Shown: positions 1 to 8,695 of the stretch, in pieces
Position numbering within the stretch: position 1 is the stretch's first letter
Layout: each line of letters starts with the position of its first letter
Source: Mitsuaria sp. WAJ17
GTDB lineage: Bacteria; Pseudomonadota; Gammaproteobacteria; Burkholderiales; Burkholderiaceae_C
Length of the DNA stretch: 64,000 nucleotides
Assembly: GCF_014174515.1 (NCBI RefSeq)
Contig: NZ_JACJUG010000002.1
Location: forward strand, 124,001-188,000
Direction of reading: 5' to 3'
Made by a program: the position numbers and the translations under genes
The notes under the pieces: generated by a model
Database searches by the model: none
What the model saw: only the letters and a program-made list of their open reading frames with translations
What the model was told of the DNA's origin: nothing

Positions 1-735
1 CTTGACCACCCGGAAGTCGTAGGCGGCGCCCAGGTTGAAGGTCTTCTCGCGCTGGCCGTTGGTCGGGGCGGCGGCGTCCGTTCCCACGGCCTGGTAGGCC
101 ACCGTGGCACTGAAGGGGTCGCCGAAGTACTGCAGGGTGGCGGCATAGCTGGACTTGCCGACACCTTCCCCCAGCGCTCCCTGCAGGTTCAGGCGCAGGC
201 CGGACATCACGGGGCTGATGTAGCTGACCGAGTTACGCCAGGACGTGTCGTTCTGCAGCCGGGCGGTCTTGCTGATGGGGATGTCGCGGCTGTCGAGGAA
301 ATAGTGCAGCAGCGTGGGTGAGAAGCCGAAGGAGTCGCCAAAGCTGTTGAACAGCAGCAGCGACACGAACATCTGGCTGGTCGTGCGGCCCACACGCAGC
401 TGACCGAAGCCGCCGCTCAGTCCGGCATAGGCGTTCTTGGCAAACATCGCGTCGCCTGCGAATCGCCCGGCGGCGCCGGTGTCCATGCCGACGAAGCTCT
501 CCAGGGCGAACTGGGCCTTGAGTCCGCCGCCCAGGTCCTCCGTGCCGCTGAGCCCCCAGAAGCTGGTGCTCATGTCGCCCGAGCTGATGGCCTTGATCCG
601 GTTTGCTCCCGCCAACTGGTAGGCGCCCGCGCCTGCATTGAGAACGCCATACAGCTTGACGGTATTCTGTGCGAAGGCCGAATTTATGCTGACAAATGAG
701 ATCGCTGCGGCCATGAGGCCTTGGGTCCATTTCAT
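1..735 (-). CDS. Gram-negative porin (3' end outside window)
   Basis: Outer-membrane general porin of the Burkholderiales trimeric type, cut at the window edge, with 245 residues visible. It starts with a signal peptide ending near AFAQ, followed by the family opening VKLYGVLNAG. Later come the typical strand segments SFWGLSGTEDLGGGL and a GFGQLRVGRTTS stretch that precedes loop 3. It lies downstream of an amidase on the same strand but has its own 155-base upstream region with a palindrome near 805–822. It probably lets the amide or urea-type substrate of the neighbouring transporter cross the outer membrane; that link is inferred from context only. Confidence 0.93.
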   Translation of the reverse strand, partial: MKWTQGLMAAAISFVSINSAFAQNTVKLYGVLNAGAGAYQLAGANRIKAISSGDMSTSFWGLSGTEDLGGGLKAQFALESFVGMDTGAAGRFAGDAMFAKNAYAGLSGGFGQLRVGRTTSQMFVSLLLFNSFGDSFGFSPTLLHYFLDSRDIPISKTARLQNDTSWRNSVSYISPVMSGLRLNLQGALGEGVGKSSYAATLQYFGDPFSATVAYQAVGTDAAAPTNGQREKTFNLGAAYDFRVVK

Positions 736-804
736 GATGATTTCCTTGGTTGATTTGCCGAGATCCCCACTCGCCCGAATGCTCCCGTGGGTGCTCAAGG
801 ATGA

Positions 805-822
805 TATTTATGATCAGAAATA
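805..822 (-). promoter_or_regulatory. Candidate operator upstream of the porin
   Basis: An 18-base imperfect palindrome (16 of 18 positions symmetric) centred on TGATCA, 70 bases upstream of the porin start. Read in the direction of porin transcription it contains TGATCATAAAT, which recurs exactly and in the same orientation before the ABC-transporter operon at 2514–2524. The nearby GntR/FCD regulator is the obvious candidate binder, but this is inference. Confidence 0.5.
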
Positions 823-890
823 GACGCATGGGGAAAACCCGAACTTGTGATGCGAAAAATTCACAGCGCCCCCCGTGCGCCCGGCACGGC

Positions 891-2327
891 TCAAGCCAGG
901 CTTCTGTGACTTCGGGTGGCGTCCCGCTGTCCGGCTTGCATCCGGAGTGGCCGCTCGGCCACGCCCGCGTGGCCAACTGCCTGCTGGAAGGCGTAGCTGG
1001 CCTTGAGTACCGTGCTGTCGTCGTACTGGCGGCCCACCAGCTGCAGGCCGATGGGCAGGCCTTCGGACGTATGGCCGGCGTACAGGCTGGCGGCTGGCAG
1101 CCCGAGCTGGTTGCACCAGGGGGTGTAGACGGGGTAGGGCGGGTTCTGCTGCAGGTTCTCGCTCAGTGCCGGCGGCGGCGAGGGGTGGACGGGGCTCAGC
1201 ACCAGGTCGAACCGCGTGAAGAACTCGTTGACCTCTCGACCTGCCTCGCCCCGGCGTGCCAGCGCGTCCAAGACGCAGTGCTGCGGTAGTTGGCGGCCGG
1301 CTTCCACCAGGGCCTTCAGGGAGGGGTCCAGGCTGTGAGCGGCGTCGCCCAGGGAGTCGGCCAGCCTGGCGGCGAAGGCGCTCCACAACACGCCGTGGAT
1401 CTGCAGGCATTGCAGCACGGCGGGAGGATCCGCCAGCTCGACATGGGCTCCCATTGACTCGAGGATGCGGGCGCTGTGCTTCAGGGTCGCCACGATCTCG
1501 GGGTCGGCCTGCCTGTCCAGTCCCAGCGAAGGGCTCAGGGCTATGCGCAGGCGCTGCAGGGGCGTCCGGAGGGCGGCCCGGTAGTCGGCGGGGTCGTAGG
1601 GCAGTGCATACCAGTCGCGCGGGTCCGGGCGCGAAATGATGTTCATCATGGCTGCCGCGTCCTCGACGGTTCGCGCCATCGGGCCGACATGGCTGAGCAG
1701 TGCGAAGGCGCCCCTTGGATGGTGGGGCACGCGTCCGAAGCTCGGCTTGAAGCCGTAGATGCCGGTGAAGGCGGCGGGGATGCGAATGGATCCGCCGCCA
1801 TCGGTGCCCAGGGCGAGCGGGCTCAAACCGGCGGCAACCGCGGCCGCGGCGCCGCCGCTGGAGCCGCCTGGCGTGTGTGCCAGGTTCCAGGGGTTGCGGG
1901 TGACGCCGCTGAGCGGGCTGTCGGTGGTGATCTTGTGGGCGAAATCCGGCAGCGTGGTCTTGCCGAAGATCACTGCACCGGCGTCGCGCAGACGGCGCAC
2001 GGCCGGGCTGTCGGGTAGCTGGACGCGCTCGGGGCTCACTGCGAGAGAGCCGAAGCGGGTTGGCATGTCGTCGGTGCCGAGGTTGTCCTTGATGGATACA
2101 GGGATGCCGTCCAGTGTGCTGAGGGCCTTGCCTGCGCGCCATCGTGCCTCGGAGGCGCGAGCCTGCTGCAGGGCGCTGTCTTTGTTCATGAAGCAGAAGG
2201 CGTTGAGCGCCTCTGCCAGGGTTTCATGCCGGGCGAGCAGGGCTTGGATGACTTCGACTGGCGACAGTGCCCGGGTGGCGTAGTGGCCGATCAGCTCGGT
2301 GGCGCTCAGTTGGTGCAATGGTGGCAT
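891..2327 (-). CDS. Amidase signature family amidase
   Basis: A 478-residue amidase-signature hydrolase that should cleave an amide C–N bond of a small substrate in the cytoplasm. The Ser–cisSer–Lys triad is readable: Lys80 in SIKDN, cis-Ser156 in GGSSGG and nucleophile Ser180 in DGGGSIR. A good ribosome site (aaagga) precedes the ATG at 2327. It is divergent from the ABC-transporter operon, which itself encodes a second amidase of similar length (7280–8695), so two related hydrolases flank one uptake system. The exact substrate is not determinable; GatA is unlikely because no gatB or gatC is nearby. Confidence 0.93.
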   Translation of the reverse strand: MPPLHQLSATELIGHYATRALSPVEVIQALLARHETLAEALNAFCFMNKDSALQQARASEARWRAGKALSTLDGIPVSIKDNLGTDDMPTRFGSLAVSPERVQLPDSPAVRRLRDAGAVIFGKTTLPDFAHKITTDSPLSGVTRNPWNLAHTPGGSSGGAAAAVAAGLSPLALGTDGGGSIRIPAAFTGIYGFKPSFGRVPHHPRGAFALLSHVGPMARTVEDAAAMMNIISRPDPRDWYALPYDPADYRAALRTPLQRLRIALSPSLGLDRQADPEIVATLKHSARILESMGAHVELADPPAVLQCLQIHGVLWSAFAARLADSLGDAAHSLDPSLKALVEAGRQLPQHCVLDALARRGEAGREVNEFFTRFDLVLSPVHPSPPPALSENLQQNPPYPVYTPWCNQLGLPAASLYAGHTSEGLPIGLQLVGRQYDDSTVLKASYAFQQAVGHAGVAERPLRMQAGQRDATRSHRSLA

Positions 2328-2343
2328 CGTCGTTCCTTTGGTG

Positions 2344-2365
2344 AATCATGGTAATAAATATGATT
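2344..2365. promoter_or_regulatory. Inverted repeat upstream of the amidase
   Basis: AATCAT and ATGATT form 6-base inverted arms around a 10-base AT-rich spacer, 17 bases upstream of the amidase start. It loosely resembles the TGATCA-centred palindromes before the porin and the transporter operon, so it may be a third and weaker site for the same regulator. The match is partial. Confidence 0.3.
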
Positions 2366-2485
2366 GATGAAGGCAGCACTCCTCTGCACGGTTTGTGCCC
2401 CTTATTCTTGGAGACTCCTTCGATGTGCCATTGTTTTCTGGGTATTCATGCGATGAAGCAGGTGTTGTAAAGGGTAAGCACCTAT

Positions 2486-2525
2486 CGGACTCCCGGTGCT
2501 GCTCTGTCTATTATGATCATAAATT
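2486..2525 (+). promoter_or_regulatory. Promoter and overlapping operator of the amide-uptake operon
   Basis: A TATTAT −10 (2509–2514, five of six consensus bases) has a weak CGGACT −35 seventeen bases upstream. The perfect 12-base palindrome TTATGATCATAA (2511–2522) overlaps the −10, as expected of a repressor site. TGATCATAAAT is shared exactly with the porin upstream region. The predicted start, near 2521, leaves a leader of about 20 bases before a strong ribosome site and the small ORF at 2541. Confidence 0.5.
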
Positions 2526-2540
2526 CACAAAGGAGCCAAG

Positions 2541-2693
2541 ATGAAAAGAGTGCCAGAGAAGGGGGCGGTCAGCCTGGATGGCGCTGGCGCAAGCCGGCCT
2601 GTTGAGGTGCGGAGCCCAGTGAGAGGTCGGCGGTGCCGGGCCATGTCGCGCGGTGTGTCCTGCGTCATGCGCGGGGAGGTGTGCGATGAGTGA
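2541..2693 (+). CDS. Possible 50-residue leader ORF
   Basis: A short ORF, MKRVPEKGAVSL…, preceded by an excellent ribosome site (aaaggag, about 6 bases upstream). It overlaps the start of the first permease gene (ATG at 2686) by 8 bases, so translation could couple into the permease. The protein is arginine-rich with no membrane segment or recognisable domain. It may be a real small protein, a coupling leader, or the relic of an older start. Only the strong ribosome site and position directly after the promoter support it. Confidence 0.35.
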   Translation: MKRVPEKGAVSLDGAGASRPVEVRSPVRGRRCRAMSRGVSCVMRGEVCDE

Positions 2694-3573
2694 GGCTGTG
2701 GTGCTGCTGCTCAACGTGCTGAGCCAGGTCTGTGTGCTGGCCCTTGTCGCGTTGGGGCTTGCCATCGTTTTCGGCATGATGGACATCGTCAACTTGGCCC
2801 ATGGTGACTTCGTCACCCTCGGGGCCTTCACCCTCGCGGCGCTTCAGCATGCGGGTGGCGCCGAGGCCTACTGGCTTGCACTGCTGGCGGCCCCGCTGAT
2901 TGGTGCTGCCGCGGGCTGGCTGCTGGAGGTCACGGTCATCAGGCTGCTGTATCACCGCACCCTGGACACGCTGCTGGCCACCTACGCCGTCAGCCTGATC
3001 GTCCAGAAGCTGCTGGAACTGAGCTTTGGCAAGCATCCCCAACTGGTCCAGACGCCTATTGGCGGCTCGCTGTCCCTGCTTGGTGCCGAGTACCCGGCCT
3101 ACCGGGTCTTCGTCATCGTCATAAGCCTCGTCGTGGTGGCCTTGTGTGCTTTGGTTTTCTCCGGTACGCGCTTCGGCATCCATCTGCGCGCGGTGATCCA
3201 GAACCCGTGCATGGCCGAGGGCCTGGGCATCAACACCCGCAAGATGAACCGCTCCGCATTTGCCCTGGGCGCTGCGCTGGCGGCCTTCGCTGGTGTGCTG
3301 GTGGCGCCGCTCGTGTCCGTGGAAAGCCACCTGGGGCTCAGCTACCTCAGCAAGGCCTTCTTCGTGATCGTGGTCGGGGGCATCGGCTCCGTGCTGGGTG
3401 CGGTGACGGGCAGCGCTCTGATCGGCAGCGTCGAGACCCTACTGAACTACCGTGTCGATCCCTCGCTGGCCTCGGCTCTGGTGCTGATCATGGCCATCGC
3501 GCTGATCCGCATCCGGCCTCAGGGCCTGGTGCCGGGCTTCAGCGCGGCGCATCAACTGCTGGGCAAGGGGTGA
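2686..3573 (+). CDS. ABC transporter permease, LivH/UrtB type
   Basis: A 295-residue inner-membrane permease of the branched-chain amino acid/amide/urea class with about eight hydrophobic segments. Family landmarks are GLAIVFGMMDIVNLAHGDF at the N-terminus and the C-terminal EAA-like stretch FVIVVGGIGSVLGAV. The ATG at 2686 is chosen because ggggaggt lies just upstream; an in-frame GTG at 2653 is possible. It is followed after three bases by its partner permease. Two UrtD/UrtE-like ATPases and flanking amidases suggest an amide or urea-like substrate rather than leucine. Confidence 0.93.
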   Translation: MSEAVVLLLNVLSQVCVLALVALGLAIVFGMMDIVNLAHGDFVTLGAFTLAALQHAGGAEAYWLALLAAPLIGAAAGWLLEVTVIRLLYHRTLDTLLATYAVSLIVQKLLELSFGKHPQLVQTPIGGSLSLLGAEYPAYRVFVIVISLVVVALCALVFSGTRFGIHLRAVIQNPCMAEGLGINTRKMNRSAFALGAALAAFAGVLVAPLVSVESHLGLSYLSKAFFVIVVGGIGSVLGAVTGSALIGSVETLLNYRVDPSLASALVLIMAIALIRIRPQGLVPGFSAAHQLLGKG

Positions 3574-3576
3574 GCC

Positions 3577-4635
3577 ATGCGTCATCGTCTTCGCGCGCTC
3601 GCTGCGCTGTCGAACCAGCCCCGAACCACCCATGTCGAGAAGCGCAGTCTCCTACTCGGCGGGCTGCTCGTCCTGGCCCTGGTCGGCGCTCCCTGGCTCC
3701 TGTCCTCCTACGCGACGACGGCTCTGCGGGACTCCCTGATCCTGGCCATCTTCGCCGTGAGCTATGACCTGCTGTGGGGCAAGGCCATGGTCCTCACGCT
3801 GGGCCATGCCGTCTTCTTCGGCATCGGGGCCTACGGCGTGGCCATCGCCACGACGCAGCTGGAATGGAGTTGGCTGCAGGGCACGGGCCTGGGCATGGCC
3901 GCTGCCGTGCTGATGGCGGTCTCCATCGGCTACCTGCTGCTCTACGCAGGGGTGCGGCTTCACTTCTTCGCCATCATCACCATGGCCGTGCTGCTGATCA
4001 CCAGGCAGTTGGCGACCAGCTGGCAGTCGGTGACCGGCGGCGATGTCGGCATCCTGGGCATCCCTGGCATCCGCATCGAGTTGCCGGGAGGGGAGCTCGA
4101 TTTCTCGGACGAGCGTGCTTCCTATCTGCTGGCACTGTTCGCCCTGGTGCTCGTCCTGCTGCTGGTCTGGCGCCTGGTCCGGACGCGATATGGCCTGGTG
4201 CTGGCCGCCATCGGCATGAACGAGTTCAGGGCCAAGCATTGCGGCTTCGACACCTCCTGGCATCTGGTGCTGGTATTCACGCTTTCCGCGGCCCTGGCAG
4301 CCTTCAGCGGGGCACTCTATGCGGGCGCGGCCGGCGTGGTGGCCCCTGACCTCTTTTCCATCCTGATGTCTACCGAGGTCATCCTCTGGGTGGCTGTCGG
4401 CGGCCGGGGCACGCTGATCGGGCCGGTGATCGCTGCAGTCTTCTTCACGCGGGTCCAGCAGGAGGTCAGCAGCTTCAGTACCGATCTATGGCCACTGATC
4501 CTGGGCGTCCTCTTTCTTGTGTGCGTGCTGGCACTGCCGAATGGCATTGTCGGCCTGCTGAAGTCGCGGAGCCGAGCCGCCCCGCAACAGCCGGCGGGCC
4601 AGGACAGCGTTGCCAGCGCGGGAGTCGAGCCATGA
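3577..4635 (+). CDS. ABC transporter permease, LivM/UrtC type
   Basis: Second inner-membrane permease of the amide/urea-type importer, 352 residues. It has a hydrophilic N-terminal arm of about 22 residues, then many hydrophobic segments. The family motif LLWGKAMVLTLGHAVFFGIG lies near residue 65, and VAVGGRGTLIGPVIAA forms the ATPase-contact loop near residue 270. The stop overlaps the next ATG (ATGA), which indicates translational coupling to the first ATPase. It should form a heterodimer with the product of 2686–3573. Confidence 0.93.
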   Translation: MRHRLRALAALSNQPRTTHVEKRSLLLGGLLVLALVGAPWLLSSYATTALRDSLILAIFAVSYDLLWGKAMVLTLGHAVFFGIGAYGVAIATTQLEWSWLQGTGLGMAAAVLMAVSIGYLLLYAGVRLHFFAIITMAVLLITRQLATSWQSVTGGDVGILGIPGIRIELPGGELDFSDERASYLLALFALVLVLLLVWRLVRTRYGLVLAAIGMNEFRAKHCGFDTSWHLVLVFTLSAALAAFSGALYAGAAGVVAPDLFSILMSTEVILWVAVGGRGTLIGPVIAAVFFTRVQQEVSSFSTDLWPLILGVLFLVCVLALPNGIVGLLKSRSRAAPQQPAGQDSVASAGVEP

Positions 4636-5369
4636 ACGCGCCTTCCCTGTTGAAGGCGCAGAGCGTCAATGTGGCCTTTGGCGGCATCCATGCGGTCAAG
4701 GAGGTCGCGCTGGACATCTCGCCTGCGGAGCTGCTGTGCGTGATCGGACCGAACGGCGCTGGCAAGAGCACCTTGCTGGGACTGCTGTCAGGCACTTTGA
4801 GGCCGCACTCGGGCCGCCTCCTGATCGATGGCAAGGACCTGACTCGAAAGCCGCCTCACGAGTTTGCAAGGCGTGGCGTGATCCGGAAGTTCCAGGGCAC
4901 CAATGTCTTCCAGTGGCTCAGTGTCCGCGACAACCTCATCGTGGCTGGCCAGGGGGTGGCCGCCGACCGTTCGAACTCGCCGCCCGAGCTCCAGGACATC
5001 CTCTATCTGACCGGCCTGCGCCACAGGGCCGACGAGCTGGCCGAATGCCTGCCCCATGGCGAGCGCCAATGGCTCGAGATCGGCATGGCGCTCATGTGCC
5101 AACCGCGCCTGCTGTTGCTGGACGAACCTGCGGCCGGCATGAGCGTGGAGGGCACCCGCCGAATGGCGGACATGCTGCGGCGCATGGCGCAGGAGATCGC
5201 CGTGGTGGTGATCGAACACGACATCGGCTTCGTCCGCCAGCTCAACTGCCGCACCCTGGTTATGCACCAGGGGGAGGTCATCCGAGAAGGCAGCTTCGCA
5301 GATATCGAGCAGGACGAACAGATCCGCCGCATCTACCTTGGCCGTGGCAAGGAGGAACACCATGCTTGA
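4632..5369 (+). CDS. ABC transporter ATP-binding protein, LivG/UrtD type
   Basis: Cytoplasmic ATPase of the importer, 245 residues. It has Walker A GPNGAGKST near residue 38, a signature region LPHGERQWLEIG and Walker B LLLLDEPAAGM. The phrases RRGVIRKFQ and HGERQWLEIGMAL resemble urea-transporter UrtD more than classical LivG, where I recall HG-Q-R-LEIA. Start is the ATG at 4632 in an ATGA overlap. It overlaps the next ATPase gene by 8 bases. The resemblance supports a urea or short-chain-amide substrate but does not prove it. Confidence 0.92.
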   Translation: MNAPSLLKAQSVNVAFGGIHAVKEVALDISPAELLCVIGPNGAGKSTLLGLLSGTLRPHSGRLLIDGKDLTRKPPHEFARRGVIRKFQGTNVFQWLSVRDNLIVAGQGVAADRSNSPPELQDILYLTGLRHRADELAECLPHGERQWLEIGMALMCQPRLLLLDEPAAGMSVEGTRRMADMLRRMAQEIAVVVIEHDIGFVRQLNCRTLVMHQGEVIREGSFADIEQDEQIRRIYLGRGKEEHHA

Positions 5370-6048
5370 GGTGCGTGAACTGTGCGCCGGCTACGGCGGG
5401 GCTCAGGTGCTGGACCATGTCCAGTTCCATCTGCTCAAGGGCGAGGTGCTTGGCATCCTCGGGCGCAATGGCGCGGGCAAGTCCACCCTGGTCAAGGCTG
5501 TCATGGGCATGCTGCCCCAGACCAGCGGCAGCATCGAATTCCGCGGCCAGCAGTTGCGCGGTCTCCCCACGTATCGGATCGGACGTGCCGGCATCAGCCT
5601 CGTACCACAGGGGCGCTGGATCTTTCCCCGCCTGAGCGTCTTGCAGAACATGCAGGCCGCCTGCCCCGACGGGACTGAGCCGCCCGACATCATCTTCAGC
5701 TACTTCCCCGTGTTGAAGCACCGTCTGCGGCAGATGGGCGGCACCATGTCCGGCGGCGAGCAGCAGATGCTGGCCATCGCTCGGGCCATGTGCGCAAGGC
5801 CCAAGGTGCTTCTGTTGGACGAACCCTCCGATGGCGTCCAGCCCAACATCGTCCAGATGCTGGGCGAGCTCATTCCCAGCCTGTGCAAGGAGCTGTCGAT
5901 CTCGGCCGTGCTGGTCGAACAGAACCTGGACCTGGTCATGAACGCGGCGCAGCGCTGGCTCGTGCTGGAACGTGGCCGCATCGTCCACGAAGGCCGATTG
6001 AATGGCCTCGGTGAGCTCGAGAAGCTCGAGAAGCTCCTGGGTGTCTAG
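5362..6048 (+). CDS. ABC transporter ATP-binding protein, LivF/UrtE type
   Basis: Second ATPase of the importer, 228 residues. It carries Walker A GRNGAGKST, Q-loop region VPQGRWIFPRLSV, signature MSGGEQQMLAIARA and Walker B LLLDEPSDGVQPNIV. The EGIQPSII-like end of Walker B and the YFPVLK segment are typical of UrtE and FmdF-like proteins. Start is the ATG at 5362 after aaggagg. It should pair with the 4632–5369 product to energise the two permeases. Confidence 0.92.
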   Translation: MLEVRELCAGYGGAQVLDHVQFHLLKGEVLGILGRNGAGKSTLVKAVMGMLPQTSGSIEFRGQQLRGLPTYRIGRAGISLVPQGRWIFPRLSVLQNMQAACPDGTEPPDIIFSYFPVLKHRLRQMGGTMSGGEQQMLAIARAMCARPKVLLLDEPSDGVQPNIVQMLGELIPSLCKELSISAVLVEQNLDLVMNAAQRWLVLERGRIVHEGRLNGLGELEKLEKLLGV

Positions 6049-6098
6049 ACCGCGCCCAGAACATGTTTACCCATCCCATGCAAGGAAAGGATCCCCTC

Positions 6099-7283
6099 AT
6101 GATCAATGCAGACATTCATCGCCGTACATTGCTGCGTGGCGCGGTCGCTGGCCTGGCCTGCGGTGCGGCCCCTGCCATCGTCAGGGCGGCCGAGCCCATG
6201 CGCATCGGCCTGCTGGCACCCTTCAGCGGGCCGCTGGCGCGCGTGGCGGAAACCAATCGGAACTGCCTGAAGCTTGCGGTCGATGAAATCAATGCGGCGG
6301 GCGGCCTGATGGGGCAGCCGCTGAAGATCGTTGCGGAAGACACGCAGATGTCGGCCAAAGTTGCGCTGGACAAGGCGCGCAAGCTGTTGATTGGCGATGG
6401 CGTGTCCATGATTACCGGCATGGTTCTGCCTTTCGAGCGCGAGGCCGCGCTGCAAGTGGCCGGACGGGTCCAACGCCTGGTGGTCTTTCCCAACTTCGAC
6501 GAAGGGCGCTGCCATCCGCTGCTCCTGACCACGGGACTGTCCAGCAACCAGCGGGTCGATCCCCTGATCGATTGGGCGGCCAAGGAGGGGGGCAAGACCT
6601 TCTTTGTGCTGGTGTCCGACATCGGCAGCAACCGCAGTGTGCTGATGCCGCAGATCCAGGCCGCGGTGGAGGCCAGTGGCGGCAAGCTGATCGGCACCCG
6701 CTACTTTCCCTTCGGCACCCGGGACTACGGCCCCGTGCTCCAGCAGATCCAGAGCCTCGCTCCCGATGTGGTCTGGCACAGCATCGGCGACGATCCGGTG
6801 AGCTTCGTCAAGCAGTACCACAGCTTTGGTATGAAGCCGCAACTGATCACGGACATCACCCACGAGTCGCTGGCCATGGCCACCGAGGGCGCTTCTGTCG
6901 GCACGGTCGGCGTATCGCCCTATTTCATGGGGGTTCCCACGCCGGAAAATCAGCATTTCCTCGACGCCTACACGCGTCAGTTCTCGGACTCCACGCCCTT
7001 GCGCGTGGGTGGGCATGTCGTGATGCTGCCGCACGGCGAGAGCACCTACACGGGCGCCAAGCTGTTTGCCTCGGCCGTGGCCAAGACGGGGCGTGCGGAC
7101 GCCTCCTCGGTCAAGGCGGCGGTGAGCGGCGTCGTCATCAATGCGCCGCGGGGCCGCGTCGTGCTGGGTCCGGGCGGTTCGCACCTCAACGGCGTGGCCC
7201 TGGTCGCGCGAGCCCGGGCGGATGGCACCTTCCAGTTGCTGGACACCACGCCCACTGTTCCTGTTCACTGCTTGGCCGGATGA
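6099..7283 (+). CDS. Tat-exported ABC substrate-binding protein, AmiC/FmdD/UrtA-like
   Basis: Periplasmic binding protein of about 394 residues, type I fold (Peripla_BP_5/6 family). HRRTLLRG followed by a hydrophobic stretch is a twin-arginine signal, with cleavage likely after IVRAAE. The mature protein opens MRIGLLAPFSGPLA. The ATG at 6099 is chosen because aaggaaagg ends 8 bases upstream; in-frame ATGs at 6063 and 6078 lack such a site. The protein resembles amide or urea receptors (FmdD, AmiC). It is encoded after rather than before the ATPases, and its stop overlaps the start of the second amidase. Confidence 0.9.
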   Translation: MINADIHRRTLLRGAVAGLACGAAPAIVRAAEPMRIGLLAPFSGPLARVAETNRNCLKLAVDEINAAGGLMGQPLKIVAEDTQMSAKVALDKARKLLIGDGVSMITGMVLPFEREAALQVAGRVQRLVVFPNFDEGRCHPLLLTTGLSSNQRVDPLIDWAAKEGGKTFFVLVSDIGSNRSVLMPQIQAAVEASGGKLIGTRYFPFGTRDYGPVLQQIQSLAPDVVWHSIGDDPVSFVKQYHSFGMKPQLITDITHESLAMATEGASVGTVGVSPYFMGVPTPENQHFLDAYTRQFSDSTPLRVGGHVVMLPHGESTYTGAKLFASAVAKTGRADASSVKAAVSGVVINAPRGRVVLGPGGSHLNGVALVARARADGTFQLLDTTPTVPVHCLAG

Positions 7284-8695
7284 TGAACGAACTCCTTGAC
7301 ATGTCGGCCGGCGAGCTCGTCCTGGCCTACCGCGGGAAGACCCTCTCGCCCGTGGAACTCATGCGTGCGGTGCTGGATCAGGTGAGTCGCCTGAATCCGC
7401 AGCTCAATGCTTTCCGGGTTGTCGATGAGGAAGGCGCCCTGCAGGATGCGGCCGCCTCCGAACGGCGCTGGCTGCAGGGCATGCCCTGCGGCCCGCTGGA
7501 TGGCGTACCCGTCTCGGTCAAGGACATGGTCGCAACCCGTGGTATGTCGACCCTGTTCGGTTCCTGCACCTTGCCGCCAGGGCATCTGGCGGACCTCGAT
7601 GCGCCCTGCGTCGAATTGCTGCGGCGGGCGGGGGCGGTGATCTTCGGCAAGACCACCACTACCGAGTTCGGCAACAAGATCGTCAGCGACAGCCCCTTGA
7701 CCGGCGTGACGCGCAACCCCTGGAACCCGTCGCTGAGCGCCGGCGGCAGCAGCAGCGGGGCGGGGGTCGCCCTGGCGGCGCGTATGGGCACACTGGCCGT
7801 CGGCACGGACGGAGGCGGTTCCATCCGGGTGCCCGCCGCCTGGAATGGCGTCTGTGGCCTCAAGCCCTCCTTCAAGCGTGTGCCGACCCTGGATTCCCAC
7901 AATGTCGGCGAGCTGTCCAATGTCGGGCCCATGGCGCGCAGCGTGCAAGACCTTGCCCTCATGCTGACCGCCATGGCGCGGCCCTGGCCTGCCGACTGGC
8001 AGTCCTTCGGTGGCCCGGTGGAGGACTTCTGTCGTGGACTCAACCGTGGCGTGGAAGGGCTGCGCGTGGCCTTCAGCGCGACCCTGGGCATCATCGACGT
8101 CGATCCCCAGATCACCTCGGCCGCATGCAATGCAGCGCGCCTGCTGGAGCAGCTGGGCGCTCGCGTGAGCTGGCTGGAGACGGTGGAACCTCTGCAGGGC
8201 TATATGAAGAGCGAGATGCACTCCATCCTGTGGATGGCTCGGTCCGAGCAGTTGGTGCGCCACACGCCCGAGCTGCTGCATCAGCTGATGGACCCCGAGA
8301 TCCTGGCGCTGGCGGAATGCGGCAGGCGCCTGAGTGCTGCCCGGCTCATGGACGCCCTGCAGGCGCGCATGGAGCTGTCCAGTGCCATGCACGCCTTCTT
8401 TGCGCACTATGACGTGTTGGTCTGCCCCAGCTTTCATCGCCTGCCGCCGCCCAACCCCGGCCTGCCGCCGGACATGCGCATGGCGCCGCCCCTGACCTCC
8501 TGGTGCAACCAGACCCAGCAACCCGCAGCCAGCGTGCCCTGCGGGCTGAGTCGGGAGGGCCTGCCCATCGGCCTGCAGGTCATCGGCCCGCGCTTCCACG
8601 ATGGATTGGTCTTGCGCGTCTGCCGTGCCTATGAACAGGCGCGCGGTGCGTTTCCGGCACCGCCCCTGGTGCTGGCCAAGGAGGAATCGACATGA
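7280..8695 (+). CDS. Second amidase signature family amidase
   Basis: A 471-residue amidase translationally coupled to the binding protein through an ATGA overlap. The triad is Lys81 (SVKDM), cis-Ser157 (GGSSSG) and Ser181 (DGGGSIR). It parallels the divergently encoded amidase at 891–2327 along its whole length, including a shared closing region with SWCNQ or TPWCNQ. Being inside the transport operon, it probably hydrolyses the imported amide. It overlaps the next gene by 4 bases. Confidence 0.93.
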   Translation: MMNELLDMSAGELVLAYRGKTLSPVELMRAVLDQVSRLNPQLNAFRVVDEEGALQDAAASERRWLQGMPCGPLDGVPVSVKDMVATRGMSTLFGSCTLPPGHLADLDAPCVELLRRAGAVIFGKTTTTEFGNKIVSDSPLTGVTRNPWNPSLSAGGSSSGAGVALAARMGTLAVGTDGGGSIRVPAAWNGVCGLKPSFKRVPTLDSHNVGELSNVGPMARSVQDLALMLTAMARPWPADWQSFGGPVEDFCRGLNRGVEGLRVAFSATLGIIDVDPQITSAACNAARLLEQLGARVSWLETVEPLQGYMKSEMHSILWMARSEQLVRHTPELLHQLMDPEILALAECGRRLSAARLMDALQARMELSSAMHAFFAHYDVLVCPSFHRLPPPNPGLPPDMRMAPPLTSWCNQTQQPAASVPCGLSREGLPIGLQVIGPRFHDGLVLRVCRAYEQARGAFPAPPLVLAKEEST

